Positions 8,609 through 18,188 of a stretch of 64,000 nt of DNA are shown one piece after another. This DNA is from Agrobacterium vitis (lineage in GTDB: Bacteria; Pseudomonadota; Alphaproteobacteria; Rhizobiales; Rhizobiaceae), in contig NZ_JACXXJ020000005.1 in the NCBI RefSeq assembly GCF_014926405.1, forward strand, positions 129,001 to 193,000. Reading direction: 5' to 3'. The position numbers and the translations under genes were made by a program. Within the stretch, counting starts at the first letter, position 1; each line of letters opens with the position of its first letter. A model generated the notes under the pieces. That model made no database searches. It was not told where the DNA came from and saw only the letters and a list, made by a program, of their open reading frames with translations.

Positions 8609-9649
8609 ATGAAGCCGACGGTTCATGACATTGCGGCACGGGCGGGCGTCAGTTTGGCGACGGTGGACCGGGTTTTGAACAATCGCACTGGCGTCAGTGC
8701 TTCGACCCGCGCCCGCGTGGAAAGCGCCGTCGGCGTGCTTGGCTATGTTCGGGATCTGGCGGCGGCCAATCTGGCCAAAGGCCGGATTTATCCTTTCATC
8801 TTCATCCTGCCTGCCAATGACAATTCCTTTATGCACGGTTTGCGCCTGCAAGTGCTCGACGCCGCCAGCCGGGCTGGCATGGAGCGAACCCGCATCGATA
8901 TTATCGATGTTGCAGCTTTCGATGCAGCCTCTTTGGTTGCGGCCCTGGACGATGCTGCGGCCCGCCAACCCGCTGGCGTGGCCGTGGTGGCGGTGGATGC
9001 GCCGGACGTGGCTGCGGCGGTCGCGCGGTTGCGTGGTGCTGGCATACCGGTGGTGACACTGGTCTCGGATCTCAGCGGTGCCGAGCGCGACCATTTTGTC
9101 GGCATAGACAACCGTGCTGCCGGGCGCACGGCAGCCAGCCTGCTTGGCCGGTTTACCGGCGGACGGCAAGGGACCATTGCAATTGTCGCCGGGTCGATGC
9201 TGGTGCGCGACCACCGCGACCGGTTCGAGGGATTTCGCGCCGTGATGGCTGCTGAATTTCCGCAATTGACCTTGCTGCCGGTGCTGGAAGGCCGTGACGA
9301 TCCGCATCATGTCGAAACCCTGCTGCACGATCTGTTTTCGCAATCGCTGGATATAACCGGCCTCTACAGTCTGGGTGCAGGCAATCGCGGCTTGATCGCG
9401 GCACTGGAGCGGCTGGATGCCGACCGTCGCCCCCTGGTGATCGCTCATGAATTGACGCCGGTGACGAGAGCGGCGCTGATGTCTGGACTGATCGATGCGG
9501 TGCTGAACCAGGACGCCGGACATGAAGTGCGCAGCGCCATCCGGGTGTTGAAGGCCAAGGCCGATGGCGCGGCTGTGCTGGCGGCGCAGGAACGTATTCG
9601 TCTCGACATATTTCTCAAAGACAATCTGCCAGAGCAAGAACAGCGATAA
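8609..9649 (+). CDS. LacI family regulator of the xylose genes
   Basis: A 346-residue LacI-type regulator. The N-terminal helix-turn-helix reads VHDIAARAGVSLATVDRVLN (residues 4-23), with the hinge around 45-58. The rest is a periplasmic-binding-protein-like sugar domain. It lies upstream of xylB and xylA on the same strand with only 23 bp before xylB, so it very likely responds to xylose or xylulose and is co-transcribed with them. The start at 8609 is used because GAGAG precedes it. A GTG two codons upstream is also in frame. In place of the usual TVSRVLN the recognition helix has TVDRVLN, an allowed variation. Confidence 0.9.
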   Translation: MKPTVHDIAARAGVSLATVDRVLNNRTGVSASTRARVESAVGVLGYVRDLAAANLAKGRIYPFIFILPANDNSFMHGLRLQVLDAASRAGMERTRIDIIDVAAFDAASLVAALDDAAARQPAGVAVVAVDAPDVAAAVARLRGAGIPVVTLVSDLSGAERDHFVGIDNRAAGRTAASLLGRFTGGRQGTIAIVAGSMLVRDHRDRFEGFRAVMAAEFPQLTLLPVLEGRDDPHHVETLLHDLFSQSLDITGLYSLGAGNRGLIAALERLDADRRPLVIAHELTPVTRAALMSGLIDAVLNQDAGHEVRSAIRVLKAKADGAAVLAAQERIRLDIFLKDNLPEQEQR

Positions 9650-9672
9650 CAGGCAGAATAGGGAGGCTTCTC

Positions 9673-11142
9673 ATGTATCTCGGATTGGATCTCGGCACGT
9701 CGGGCGTCAAGGCGATGTTGATCGACGCGGACCAGACGGTGATTGGCTCGGCCAATGGCGCGCTAACCGTCTCTCGCCCGCATTCCGGCTGGTCTGAACA
9801 GGCGCCAGCGGATTGGATCAGGGCAACGCAGGAGGCCATTGCCGGCCTGAAAGCGCAGTTTTCCCGTGAGCTTGCGGCCGTCAAAGGCATCGGTCTTTCC
9901 GGCCATATGCATGGGGCAACGCTGATCGATGCCCAAGGTGACGTCTTGCGGCCCTGCATTCTGTGGAACGACACCCGCTCCTTCAAACAAGCCGCAGCAC
10001 TGGATGCCGATCCGCGTTTTCGCGCGCTGACCGGCAATATCGTCTTTCCAGGCTTTACCGCGCCGAAACTGGCCTGGGTGAGGGATAACGAACCGGAGAT
10101 TTTTGGCCGGGTGGCGAAAGTGCTGCTGCCCAAGGATTATCTGCGGCTCTGGCTGACGGGTGAATATCTGTCGGAGATGTCGGATTCGGCCGGTACCTCC
10201 TGGCTCGACACCGGCAAGCGCGCCTGGTCGAGCGAACTGCTCGCCGCCACTGATCTCGGCGAGCAACACATGCCCGGACTGGTCGAAGGCACTGCCGAGG
10301 CAGGCCGGCTGCGAGCCGAGCTGGCGACGGACTGGGGCATGGCTGCCGGTGTCATCATTGCAGGCGGGGCGGGGGACAATGCGGCGTCTGCTTGCGGCAT
10401 GGGCACGGTGGCGGAAGGCCACGCTTTCGTTTCGCTTGGCACGTCCGGTGTGTTGTTTGCTGCCAATGCCTCCTATCTGCCAAAGCCGGAAAGCGCCGTG
10501 CATGCCTTTTGCCACGCGCTTCCCAAGACCTGGCATCAGATGGGGGTGATCCTATCGGCAACGGATGCGCTGAACTGGTATTCCGGTATTAGCGGCAAGC
10601 CTGCCGGAGACCTGACCCATGAGCTTGGCGAGGAGCTGAAGGCCCCGACCGGGGTCACCTTCCTGCCTTATCTCTCCGGCGAACGCACGCCCCATAACGA
10701 TGCTGCCATTCGCGGTGCCTTCATTGGACTTGGTCACGAATCCAGCCGTGCTGTTCTGACTCAGTCGGTGCTGGAAGGCGTGTCCTTCGCCATCAGGGAC
10801 AGTCTTGAAGCGCTGAAGTCGGCGGGAACCTCACTGTCGCGGGTGACTGCGATTGGTGGCGGCTCGCGCTCGCGCTATTGGCTGGCATCGATTGCCACCA
10901 CGCTTGGCATTCCCGTCGATATTCCAGCCGATGGTGACTTTGGCGCTGCCTTTGGTGCGGCCCGTCTGGGGTTGATTGCCGCAACCGGTGCCGATCCGCT
11001 TGCCGTTTGCTCTGCACCACCGACGGAAGCAACCATCGAGCCGGTGACGGCTTTGCGCGACGGTTACGAGGACGCCTATCAGCGCTACCGCGCGCTCTAT
11101 CCGGCCATCAAGCAATTGGGCCCCGTCAAGCTGGCCCATTAA
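9673..11142 (+). CDS. xylB: Xylulokinase
   Basis: Phosphorylates D-xylulose to xylulose 5-phosphate, which feeds the pentose phosphate pathway. A FGGY kinase of 489 residues: phosphate-1 motif [12 protein letters not shown] (residues 4-15), the substrate motif SGHMHGATL (76-84), WNDTR (98-102), and the catalytic Asp235 in [12 protein letters not shown]. The common GQMHG reads GHMHG here. The ATP-binding region GGGSRSRYW lies near residue 396. A good ribosome site (GGAGG) precedes the start. It sits between the LacI regulator and xylA, 37 bp before the latter. Confidence 0.96.
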   Translation: MYLGLDLGTSGVKAMLIDADQTVIGSANGALTVSRPHSGWSEQAPADWIRATQEAIAGLKAQFSRELAAVKGIGLSGHMHGATLIDAQGDVLRPCILWNDTRSFKQAAALDADPRFRALTGNIVFPGFTAPKLAWVRDNEPEIFGRVAKVLLPKDYLRLWLTGEYLSEMSDSAGTSWLDTGKRAWSSELLAATDLGEQHMPGLVEGTAEAGRLRAELATDWGMAAGVIIAGGAGDNAASACGMGTVAEGHAFVSLGTSGVLFAANASYLPKPESAVHAFCHALPKTWHQMGVILSATDALNWYSGISGKPAGDLTHELGEELKAPTGVTFLPYLSGERTPHNDAAIRGAFIGLGHESSRAVLTQSVLEGVSFAIRDSLEALKSAGTSLSRVTAIGGGSRSRYWLASIATTLGIPVDIPADGDFGAAFGAARLGLIAATGADPLAVCSAPPTEATIEPVTALRDGYEDAYQRYRALYPAIKQLGPVKLAH

Positions 11143-11179
11143 AAACCACAGAAAACGTTTAACATCAGGAGGAAAACCC

Positions 11180-12487
11180 ATGAGCACAGGCTTTTTCGGC
11201 GAAATCACCAAGATCAAATATGAAGGCCCTGACAGCACCAATCCGCTGGCCTTCCGCCATTATAACCCCGATGAAGTGGTGATGGGCAAGCGGATGGAAG
11301 ACCATCTGCGTTTTGCCGTGGCCTATTGGCACACCTTCGTATGGCCGGGCACCGACCCGTTCGGCGGCAATACGTTTGAACGTCCATGGTTCAAGGATTC
11401 GATGGAGGCTGCCAAGCTGAAGGCCGATGTGGCTTTTGAATTCTTCCAGCTGCTCGGCACGCCTTACTACTGCTTCCACGATGCGGATGCGCGTCCCGAA
11501 GGCGCGTCCTTTGCCGAAAACACCAAAAATCTCGATGAGATTGTCGATTATTTTGCCCAGAAGCAGGCCGATACCGGCGTCAAGCTGCTGTGGGGCACGG
11601 CCAATATGTTCTCGCATCGCCGCTATATGTCGGGTGCAGCCACCAATCCCGACCCTGACGTCTTTGCCTTTGCCGCAGCCACGGTGAAGACCTGCCTGGA
11701 TGCCACGCAGAAGTTGGGTGGCGAAAACTACGTGCTGTGGGGTGGTCGTGAAGGCTATGAAACCCTGCTCAACACTGACCTGAAGCAGGAACTCGACCAT
11801 ATGGGCCGTTTCCTCAACATGGTGGTGGAATACAAGCACAAGATCGGCTTCAAGGGCGCCATCCTGATCGAGCCGAAGCCGCAGGAGCCTTCCAAGCATC
11901 AGTATGATTATGATGTGGCCACCGTCTACGGCTTCCTCAAGACTTACGGTCTGGAGAAGGAAGTGAAGGTGAACATCGAGCAGGGCCATGCCATTCTGGC
12001 TGGTCATACATTCGAGCATGAATTGGCACTGGCCAACGCGCTGGGCATTTTCGGCTCCATCGACATGAACCGCAACGACTATCAATCCGGCTGGGATACC
12101 GACCAGTTCCCCAACAATGTGCCGGAAATGGCGCTGGCCTATTATCAGGTTCTGCAGGCGGGCGGCTTTACCTCTGGCGGCACCAATTTCGATAGCAAGC
12201 TGCGCCGCCAGTCCATCGATCCGGCGGATCTGCTGATCGGCCATATCGGTGGTATGGATTGCTGCGCCCGTGGCCTGAAGGCAGCGGCGAAAATGGTTGA
12301 AGACAAGGCGCTGTCGGCACCACTCGCCAACCGCTATGCAGGCTGGAACAGTGAAGGTGCAAAGGCCATGCTGGCCAGTGGCACGCTGGAGAGTATTGCG
12401 GCCCGGGTTGAAGGCGAAAACATCAATCCACAGCCGGTGTCCGGCCAGCAGGAATTGCTGGAAAACGTCGTCAATCGCTACGTTTGA
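11180..12487 (+). CDS. xylA: Xylose isomerase
   Basis: Interconverts D-xylose and D-xylulose with two divalent metals. At 435 residues it is a class II enzyme. The active-site base pair His100/Asp103 lies in [10 protein letters not shown], metal ligands are in [18 protein letters not shown], and the substrate loop GGREGYE is present. The typical C-terminal segment [13 protein letters not shown] is present too. The ribosome site AGGAGG stands 6 bases before the ATG. No xylose ABC transporter accompanies the gene in this window, so uptake must be encoded elsewhere. Confidence 0.97.
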   Translation: MSTGFFGEITKIKYEGPDSTNPLAFRHYNPDEVVMGKRMEDHLRFAVAYWHTFVWPGTDPFGGNTFERPWFKDSMEAAKLKADVAFEFFQLLGTPYYCFHDADARPEGASFAENTKNLDEIVDYFAQKQADTGVKLLWGTANMFSHRRYMSGAATNPDPDVFAFAAATVKTCLDATQKLGGENYVLWGGREGYETLLNTDLKQELDHMGRFLNMVVEYKHKIGFKGAILIEPKPQEPSKHQYDYDVATVYGFLKTYGLEKEVKVNIEQGHAILAGHTFEHELALANALGIFGSIDMNRNDYQSGWDTDQFPNNVPEMALAYYQVLQAGGFTSGGTNFDSKLRRQSIDPADLLIGHIGGMDCCARGLKAAAKMVEDKALSAPLANRYAGWNSEGAKAMLASGTLESIAARVEGENINPQPVSGQQELLENVVNRYV

Positions 12488-12499
12488 TCGCTTTGATGC

Positions 12500-12540
12500 A
12501 CTGCCAGGGAAATGGAGGTTTTCCCTGTCAGTTTTCTTTG
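12500..12540 (+). terminator. Hairpin after xylA
   Basis: ACTGCCAGGGAAA pairs with TTTCCCTGTCAGT (one mismatch) across a 7-base loop and is followed by a T-rich stretch. It probably attenuates or ends the xylBA transcript. The next sugar gene starts 46 bp beyond and could be expressed by read-through. Confidence 0.6.
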
Positions 12541-12585
12541 ATAGATAAACTGCAACGTTTCAGTATCATTTTGGAGGAGATGTTT

Positions 12586-13638
12586 ATGAAGACGATTAAA
12601 GGCCCTGCCTTGTTTTTGGGCCAGTTTGCCGGTGATGCCGCGCCCTTCAATTCATGGGATGCGATTACCAAATGGGCCGCTGACAAAGGCTATCTTGGTG
12701 TGCAGGTTCCCACTTGGGCCAGCCAGTTGATCGACCTGAAAAAGGCCGCCGAATCCAAGGATTATTGTGACGAACTGGCCGGTATCGCCCGCGCCAATGG
12801 CGTCGAGATTACCGAGCTTTCCACCCATCTACAGGGACAGCTGGTGGCGGTGCATCCGGCCTATGATGAAGCGTTTGACGGCTTTGCTGCCCCCGAAGTG
12901 CGTGGCAACCCGAAAGCCCGGCAGGAATGGGCTGTGCAACAGGTAAAATACGCGCTGAAAGCTTCACGCCATCTGGGCATCAAGGCACATGCCACTTTTT
13001 CCGGGGCGCTGGCCTGGCCGTTTATCTACCCATGGCCGCAGCGTCCGGCAGGCTTGGTTGAGACGGCTTTTGACGAACTGGCCAAACGCTGGCTGCCCAT
13101 TCTCGACTATGCCGACGAGCAGGGCGTCGATGTGTGCTACGAGATCCATCCCGGCGAAGACCTGCATGATGGCGTGACCTTCGAGATGTTTCTGGAGCGG
13201 GTGAAGAACCATTCCCGCGCCAACATGCTCTATGATCCCTCGCATTACGTGCTGCAATGCCTCGATTATCTCGACAATATCGACATCTACAAAGACCGGA
13301 TCAAGATGTTTCACGTCAAGGATGCCGAGTTCAATCCGAATGGCCGGCAGGGCGTTTACGGCGGCTATCAATCCTGGGTCAACCGTGCAGGCCGCTTCCG
13401 GTCGCCGGGTGACGGCCAGGTGGATTTCGGCGCAATTTTCTCGAAAATGGCTGCCAATGATTTCGAAGGCTGGGCCGTGGTCGAGTGGGAATGCGCCTTG
13501 AAACACCCGGAAGATGGTGCGCGCGAAGGGGCCGAATTCGTTAAGGCCCATATTATCAGGGTGACGGAGCACGCCTTTGACGATTTCGCCGCCAGCGGCA
13601 CGGATGATGCGGCCAACCGGCGGATGCTGGGACTGTAA
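12586..13638 (+). CDS. Sugar isomerase/epimerase, AP endonuclease family 2 fold
   Basis: A TIM-barrel protein of the xylose-isomerase-like/AP endonuclease 2 superfamily (350 residues). The metal ligands expected in this fold can be seen: Glu and His in CYEIHPGEDLHDG, Asp and His in YDPSHYVLQ, His and Asp in FHVKDAEF, and the late Glu in VVEWECAL. Related enzymes epimerise or isomerise free or keto sugars (YcjR, IolE, tagatose/psicose epimerases). The Gfo/Idh oxidoreductase that follows suggests the two act on the same sugar. The start at 12586 has GGAGGA 7 bases upstream. An ATG six bases earlier touches the ribosome site. The substrate is unknown. Confidence 0.82.
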   Translation: MKTIKGPALFLGQFAGDAAPFNSWDAITKWAADKGYLGVQVPTWASQLIDLKKAAESKDYCDELAGIARANGVEITELSTHLQGQLVAVHPAYDEAFDGFAAPEVRGNPKARQEWAVQQVKYALKASRHLGIKAHATFSGALAWPFIYPWPQRPAGLVETAFDELAKRWLPILDYADEQGVDVCYEIHPGEDLHDGVTFEMFLERVKNHSRANMLYDPSHYVLQCLDYLDNIDIYKDRIKMFHVKDAEFNPNGRQGVYGGYQSWVNRAGRFRSPGDGQVDFGAIFSKMAANDFEGWAVVEWECALKHPEDGAREGAEFVKAHIIRVTEHAFDDFAASGTDDAANRRMLGL

Positions 13639-13652
13639 ATATCCTTTTCATT

Positions 13653-13806
13653 CGCGGCGATACCCCCCTTTGCCCTGCCGGGCATCTCCCCCTCAAGGGG
13701 GGAGATCGAGTGGTGAGATGTCGGCGACTTGATGATCAAAATAGCAAGGTTTGCGGCCTATCTCCCCCCTTGAGGGGGAGATGTCACGGGAGTGACAGAG
13801 GGGGGT
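13653..13806. repeat. RIME-like inverted element, copy 1
   Basis: Left arm 13660-13710 and right arm 13760-13806 are inverted copies of each other. Each arm contains its own short palindrome (CTCCCCCTCAAGG... ending in GGGGGAGAT). The element fills the gap between the isomerase and Gfo/Idh genes. A second copy with the same arms lies at 45017-45220. The design resembles the intergenic RIME elements of rhizobia. A transcript through it would fold into a long hairpin. Confidence 0.8.
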
Positions 13807-13842
13807 ACCCCGAGTTCTACGAATCTTGAGGAGGAAATTCCA

Positions 13843-15015
13843 ATGACAATCGAAGCAAGCAAATCCGAGCCGCGCGCCCCAAAAATCCGCCTCGGCATGG
13901 TGGGCGGCGGGCAGGGCGCGTTTATCGGTGCGGTCCACCGCATGGCGGCAAGGCTCGACGACCAGTATGATCTAGTGGCGGGGGCCTTATCCTCGACGCC
14001 GGAAAAATCCCTGGCTTCTGGCCGGGATCTGGGGCTCGATCCCACCCGCTGCTATGGATCATTTGAAGAAATGGCTTCGAGCGAGGCCGCGCGCCCGGAT
14101 GGGATCGAGGCGGTGTCTATCGTCACGCCCAATCACATGCATTACCCGGCGGCGAAAGCCTTTCTGGAACGCGGCATCCATGTGATCTGCGACAAGCCGC
14201 TGACCTCCAATCTCGAGGATGCCAAAAAGCTGAAAGAGGTTGCCGACAAGGCCAAGGCCCTGTTCATCCTCACCCACAATTACACCGGCTATCCCATGGT
14301 GCGCCATGCCCGCGAACTGGTGCAAAATGGCGAACTGGGCGAGATCAGGCTGGTGCAGATGGAATATCCGCAGGATTGGCTGGCGGAACCGGTAGAGCAG
14401 ACCGGCGCCAAGCAGGCCGTCTGGCGCACCGACCCGGCCCAATCCGGCGTCGGCGGCTCCACCGGCGATATCGGCACCCACGCCTACAACCTCGGCAGCT
14501 TCATTTCCGGGCTGGAACTGGAGGAACTCGCTGCCGATGTACATACCTTTGTCGAAGGCCGCAGGCTGGATGACAATGCCCATGTGATGCTGCGCTTCCA
14601 AGGCGGGGCCAAAGGCTTGCTCTGGTGCAGCCAGGTGGCCACCGGCAATGAAAACGGTTTGAAGGTCCGCATCTACGGCACCAAGGCCGGGATCGAGTGG
14701 ACGCAGGCCGATCCGAACTATCTCTGGTACACCAAGCTCGGCGAGCCCAAACAACTGATCACCCGCGGCGGTGCCGGTGCTGGCGGGGCAGCTGCCCGCG
14801 TCACCCGCATTCCCGGCGGCCATCCCGAAGGCTATCTCGAAGCTTTTGCGACCATCTATTCCGAGGCGGCCCAGGCGATCCTTGCCGCGCGAACGGGTGC
14901 GGCGGTTGATCCTGATGTGGTTTATCCGACTGTCGATGATGGGGTGAAGGGCGTGACCTTTGTGACGGCGTGTATCGAGTCTTCGAAGCAAAATGGGGCC
15001 TGGGTGAGGGTTTAG
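13843..15015 (+). CDS. Gfo/Idh/MocA family oxidoreductase
   Basis: A 390-residue NAD(P)-dependent oxidoreductase. The nucleotide-binding motif GMVGGGQGAFIG lies at about residues 18-29. The family motif with the catalytic Lys is IHVICDKPLTSNLEDA (about 122-137), followed by THNYTGYPMVRHAR. The dinucleotide fold and the Gfo/Idh C-terminal beta-sheet domain are complete. The GDIGTHAYNL segment supplies the active-site Asp and His. Enzymes of this kind oxidise or reduce one sugar hydroxyl, often at C3. The AGGAGGA ribosome site supports the start at 13843. It follows the AP endonuclease 2-type isomerase, with a repeat element between them. The substrate is unknown. Confidence 0.87.
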   Translation: MTIEASKSEPRAPKIRLGMVGGGQGAFIGAVHRMAARLDDQYDLVAGALSSTPEKSLASGRDLGLDPTRCYGSFEEMASSEAARPDGIEAVSIVTPNHMHYPAAKAFLERGIHVICDKPLTSNLEDAKKLKEVADKAKALFILTHNYTGYPMVRHARELVQNGELGEIRLVQMEYPQDWLAEPVEQTGAKQAVWRTDPAQSGVGGSTGDIGTHAYNLGSFISGLELEELAADVHTFVEGRRLDDNAHVMLRFQGGAKGLLWCSQVATGNENGLKVRIYGTKAGIEWTQADPNYLWYTKLGEPKQLITRGGAGAGGAAARVTRIPGGHPEGYLEAFATIYSEAAQAILAARTGAAVDPDVVYPTVDDGVKGVTFVTACIESSKQNGAWVRV

Positions 15016-15038
15016 ATACGGTTAAAGATCGCTTATCT

Positions 15039-16013
15039 TCATTTAATGTGCCTGGAGCTTTCAATTGAAGAATTAACACGCTTAAGCTGAATCTCCCAAA
15101 GCCACCGCATTTTCTCGACGGTTTCTGACTTGGAACACCATTCCATTGGAACATGGATGCATTGTTCTACCGCCAGTCTCCAATCTGCGATAGTTTGATA
15201 CCAGGTATAAGTATCATCACCTATTTGCTCATACCAATGGCGCAGGATTTTTGCTTCATAGGTGGCTCGAATATGTTCGGGCCACCACAATACAAGACAA
15301 TAGGCCAGATCATAGACTGCTATAGAGTATGTTAGTGACCATTCAAACGGTTGCCTGTCGATGAAATATACCGGTTTTTCAGCCGACTGGGGTGTCAATA
15401 TATTCATTGAGTTAAGGTCGCCGTGGAGCAGACTCATGCCTCGAAAGTCTGAAAGGCGTTGTTGTAAATGCTTCTTATGAATGCCGTAACGATTAGTAAA
15501 CACTTGACCCGTGACATGTTCCATGGGCGCAACGCCGGGTTCTATCTCGTTAAAATACCGGTTGATTGCTTTGGAAGATGGGGCGGGCTGAGATTGCCAG
15601 TGATGGCGGTGCATTTGCCCCAGTGCCTCAGCTATTGCCATTCCATACTCAAGGCTTGGCAATATATCTCGACGGTTTGTGTGTGTCGTTGCGAGATCGT
15701 CCAGCAATATATTGTAACCAAGCGACTTATAAAAACGAGCGCTCCAGCAATGCACAAGAGGAGCGCTCTCAAGATTTACGTAATCCCGCGTATAATATTC
15801 GACCTCAGAAGGTCCAAAATTTTCACCGAGGCAAATTTTGAGTCTCAGATTTTTCTGTTCGCCGGTAGCTAATTCGACCAGAATACGTATCTGTTTTGAC
15901 CAATTGCTTTGATCGGCCTCGGCAAGAAATGAGACTACGTCGCGCTTTAAAATTGTGCTGAGCCAATCAGTCGTAATATCGTTTTCATCACTTATGAATT
16001 TTCTATTCATCAT
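15039..16013 (-). CDS. Aminoglycoside-phosphotransferase-like kinase, AT-rich
   Basis: A 324-residue protein with the APH/choline-kinase fold. The catalytic loop HGDLNSMN carries His197, Asp199 and Asn204, and the metal-binding Asp219 is in YFIDRQPFEW. In the N-lobe, Lys59 (LRLKICLG) could hold ATP. The many Trp, Tyr and His residues and the IDRQ variation resemble the ecdysteroid-kinase-like APH branch more than classical drug-resistance enzymes. The gene is visibly richer in A and T than all its neighbours, with rare codons such as ATA and TTA, which suggests recent transfer. It points against the surrounding sugar genes. The substrate cannot be told, and antibiotic resistance should not be assumed. 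Confidence 0.75.
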   Translation of the reverse strand: MMNRKFISDENDITTDWLSTILKRDVVSFLAEADQSNWSKQIRILVELATGEQKNLRLKICLGENFGPSEVEYYTRDYVNLESAPLVHCWSARFYKSLGYNILLDDLATTHTNRRDILPSLEYGMAIAEALGQMHRHHWQSQPAPSSKAINRYFNEIEPGVAPMEHVTGQVFTNRYGIHKKHLQQRLSDFRGMSLLHGDLNSMNILTPQSAEKPVYFIDRQPFEWSLTYSIAVYDLAYCLVLWWPEHIRATYEAKILRHWYEQIGDDTYTWYQTIADWRLAVEQCIHVPMEWCSKSETVEKMRWLWEIQLKRVNSSIESSRHIK

Positions 16014-16245
16014 AGCCTGAGGTGCTTTTTAATGTGCCTATTAATATCACCGATCTTTGTATCGGTTCTGTGACGTGCATAATATTAGGATCAGTCCAAA
16101 TGACGTCACGCATTAGTATGTTTTTTGTCAAACTCGTTTTTAATTTCTCACATCTTTCCCCCATCGTGCTGTTGGGTTAAATCGCTTTGACCGCAGAAGT
16201 GGTACGGCGAGTCACGCCGTTAACTGACACTAACGGGAGTTCCCG

Positions 16246-17619
16246 ATGACCGACCCGAAAGCCCTTGCCGCCCGCTTCCCCGGTGATTTCCTGTTTGGTG
16301 TGGCCACTGCCGCCTACCAGATTGAAGGTGCCACCAAGGCGGATGGGCGCAAGCCCTGCATCTGGGATGCGTTTGCCAATATGCCGGGCCGGGTTTTCGA
16401 ACGCCATAATGGCGATGTGGCTTGCGATCATTACAATCGCTGGGAACAGGATCTCGACCTGATCCAGGAGATGGGTGTTTCCGCCTATCGCTTTTCCATT
16501 GCCTGGCCGCGCATTATTCCTGAAGGCACCGGTCGGGTGAATGAGGCGGGGTTGGATTTTTACGACAAGCTGGTCGATGGGTTGAAGGATCGCGGCATCA
16601 AAGCCTACGCGACGCTCTACCATTGGGATCTGCCGTTGGCGCTGATGGGCGATGGCGGCTGGACGGCGCGCTCCACGGCCTATGCCTTCCAGCGCTATGC
16701 CAAGCTGGTGATGGCGCGGCTGGGTGACAGGCTGGATGCCGTGGCGACCTTCAACGAGCCGTGGTGCTCGGTCTGGCTCAGCCATCTCTACGGCGTTCAT
16801 GCGCCGGGCGAGCGGAATATGGATGCGGCCCTGCATGCCTTGCACTATACCAATCTCGCCCATGGGCTGGGCATTGATGCCATCAGGCAAGTCGCGCCGC
16901 ATGTGCCTGCGGGTCTGGTGCTGAATGCCCATTCGGTCATCCCCGGCTCGCAGAGTTCGGCTGATCTGGCCGCCGCTGAACGCGCCCATCAGTTTCACAA
17001 TGGCGCTTTCTTCGATCCGGTCTTCAAGGGCGAATATCCGGCAGAATTCATGGCCTCGCTTGGCAACCGCATGCCTGTCATCGAGGATGGCGATCTTGAC
17101 ATTATCTCCCAGAAACTCGACTGGTGGGGCCTGAATTATTACACGCCGATGCGGGTTGCCGACAATCCGGCTAAGGGCGCCGAGTTCCCCGCCACGGTGG
17201 ATACGCCGCCGGTCTCATCAGTCAAGACCGATATCGGCTGGGAAGTCTATGCCCCGGCGCTGAAGTCGCTGGTGGAAGGGCTTTACGACCGCTACACGCT
17301 GCCGGTCTGCTACATCACCGAAAACGGTGCCTGCTATAATATGGAGGTGGCCGAGGGCGTGGTGGATGACCAGCCACGGCTGGATTATTACGCCGAACAT
17401 CTGGGCGTGGTTGCCGATCTGATTGCCGAGGGCATCCCCATGAAGGGCTATTTCGCCTGGAGCCTGATGGATAATTTTGAATGGGCCGAGGGCTACCGCA
17501 TGCGGTTCGGCCTCGTGCATGTCGATTATGGCACGCAGGTTCGCACGCTGAAGAACAGCGGCAAATGGTATAGCGCGCTGGCAGCCGAATTTCCCAAGGG
17601 CAACCACAGCGCCGAATGA
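16246..17619 (+). CDS. GH1 beta-glucosidase
   Basis: A cytoplasmic retaining beta-glucosidase of glycoside hydrolase family 1 (457 residues, no signal peptide). The acid/base Glu171 is in TFNEPW, the nucleophile Glu359 in CYITENGACYN, and the N-terminal signature FLFGVATAAYQIEGA lies at 16-30. The C-terminal motif WSLMDNFEWAEGY binds the sugar. It is close to the classic Agrobacterium Abg type. It should release glucose from cellobiose or plant beta-glucosides after uptake. The start has GGGAG upstream inside a small hairpin (16217-16236). It lies beyond the AT-rich kinase gene, probably as its own transcript. Confidence 0.95.
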   Translation: MTDPKALAARFPGDFLFGVATAAYQIEGATKADGRKPCIWDAFANMPGRVFERHNGDVACDHYNRWEQDLDLIQEMGVSAYRFSIAWPRIIPEGTGRVNEAGLDFYDKLVDGLKDRGIKAYATLYHWDLPLALMGDGGWTARSTAYAFQRYAKLVMARLGDRLDAVATFNEPWCSVWLSHLYGVHAPGERNMDAALHALHYTNLAHGLGIDAIRQVAPHVPAGLVLNAHSVIPGSQSSADLAAAERAHQFHNGAFFDPVFKGEYPAEFMASLGNRMPVIEDGDLDIISQKLDWWGLNYYTPMRVADNPAKGAEFPATVDTPPVSSVKTDIGWEVYAPALKSLVEGLYDRYTLPVCYITENGACYNMEVAEGVVDDQPRLDYYAEHLGVVADLIAEGIPMKGYFAWSLMDNFEWAEGYRMRFGLVHVDYGTQVRTLKNSGKWYSALAAEFPKGNHSAE

Positions 17620-17739
17620 GGCCATTCTGCCGCCTCGTTTCTGGCCCCCTCGTTCTTGCGTGGTCGCGCTCTTGCTTATTGCGCCGCAACACGGCAAACT
17701 TCCCTCTCAGGTTGTGGTTATCAAAAGGGGGGAATGCAT

Positions 17740-18075
17740 ATGGGACGGGTACAGCTGCCGCTGTCAGGCAATGTCACTCAGGCGATCAATCCATGGACCT
17801 GGGTCTATAGTCCGACCCAGGTCGGGCAGGCCAGTCTGGTCACGTTCAATATCGATGTCGGCCCCTCGACCAATCCCGAGGCCGAGAAGGATATATTGAT
17901 GAATGTGGCCAGCTACGGCAAGCAGCTTGGCCGCATTGAGGACGCTCTGCGCGTGGTGATCAAACAGCTGGAACCGCTGGTCCTGGATGAAAAACTTGCT
18001 GACAACGAGGCGATCATCGCCTTTCGGGCGCTTATGTACGAAATCGATACGATCAAGAAACAGCATCGGAAATAG
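17740..18075 (+). CDS. Conserved-looking hypothetical protein, 111 residues
   Basis: I do not recognise the family. The first 45 residues are rich in Pro, Gly and Gln and look extended. The last 65 look helical (an EAEKDILMNVASYGKQLGRIE-type amphipathic stretch, cut short here), suggesting a small oligomeric protein. There is no signal peptide or membrane segment. An excellent ribosome site (AGGGGGG) stands 7 bases before the ATG at 17740, and codon use fits the genome, so the gene is probably real. A Met two codons upstream is too close to that site. An EAL gene follows after 113 bp. Confidence 0.65.
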   Translation: MGRVQLPLSGNVTQAINPWTWVYSPTQVGQASLVTFNIDVGPSTNPEAEKDILMNVASYGKQLGRIEDALRVVIKQLEPLVLDEKLADNEAIIAFRALMYEIDTIKKQHRK

Positions 18076-18188
18076 CGATTGGTATAGTCGCGCCCTCATT
18101 CCCACCGTATTTTCCGGATTTTTTAGCAGAAGTGAATTCTTCAATATTTCAGAATAGAATTGCTCTGAGTTTTAAACGGGAGATCTGG

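Noticed and set aside
8555..9637. Long minus-strand frame opposite the LacI gene
   Set aside because: It has a His/Gln/Arg-rich composition typical of antisense frames in GC-rich DNA and conflicts with a clear LacI gene.
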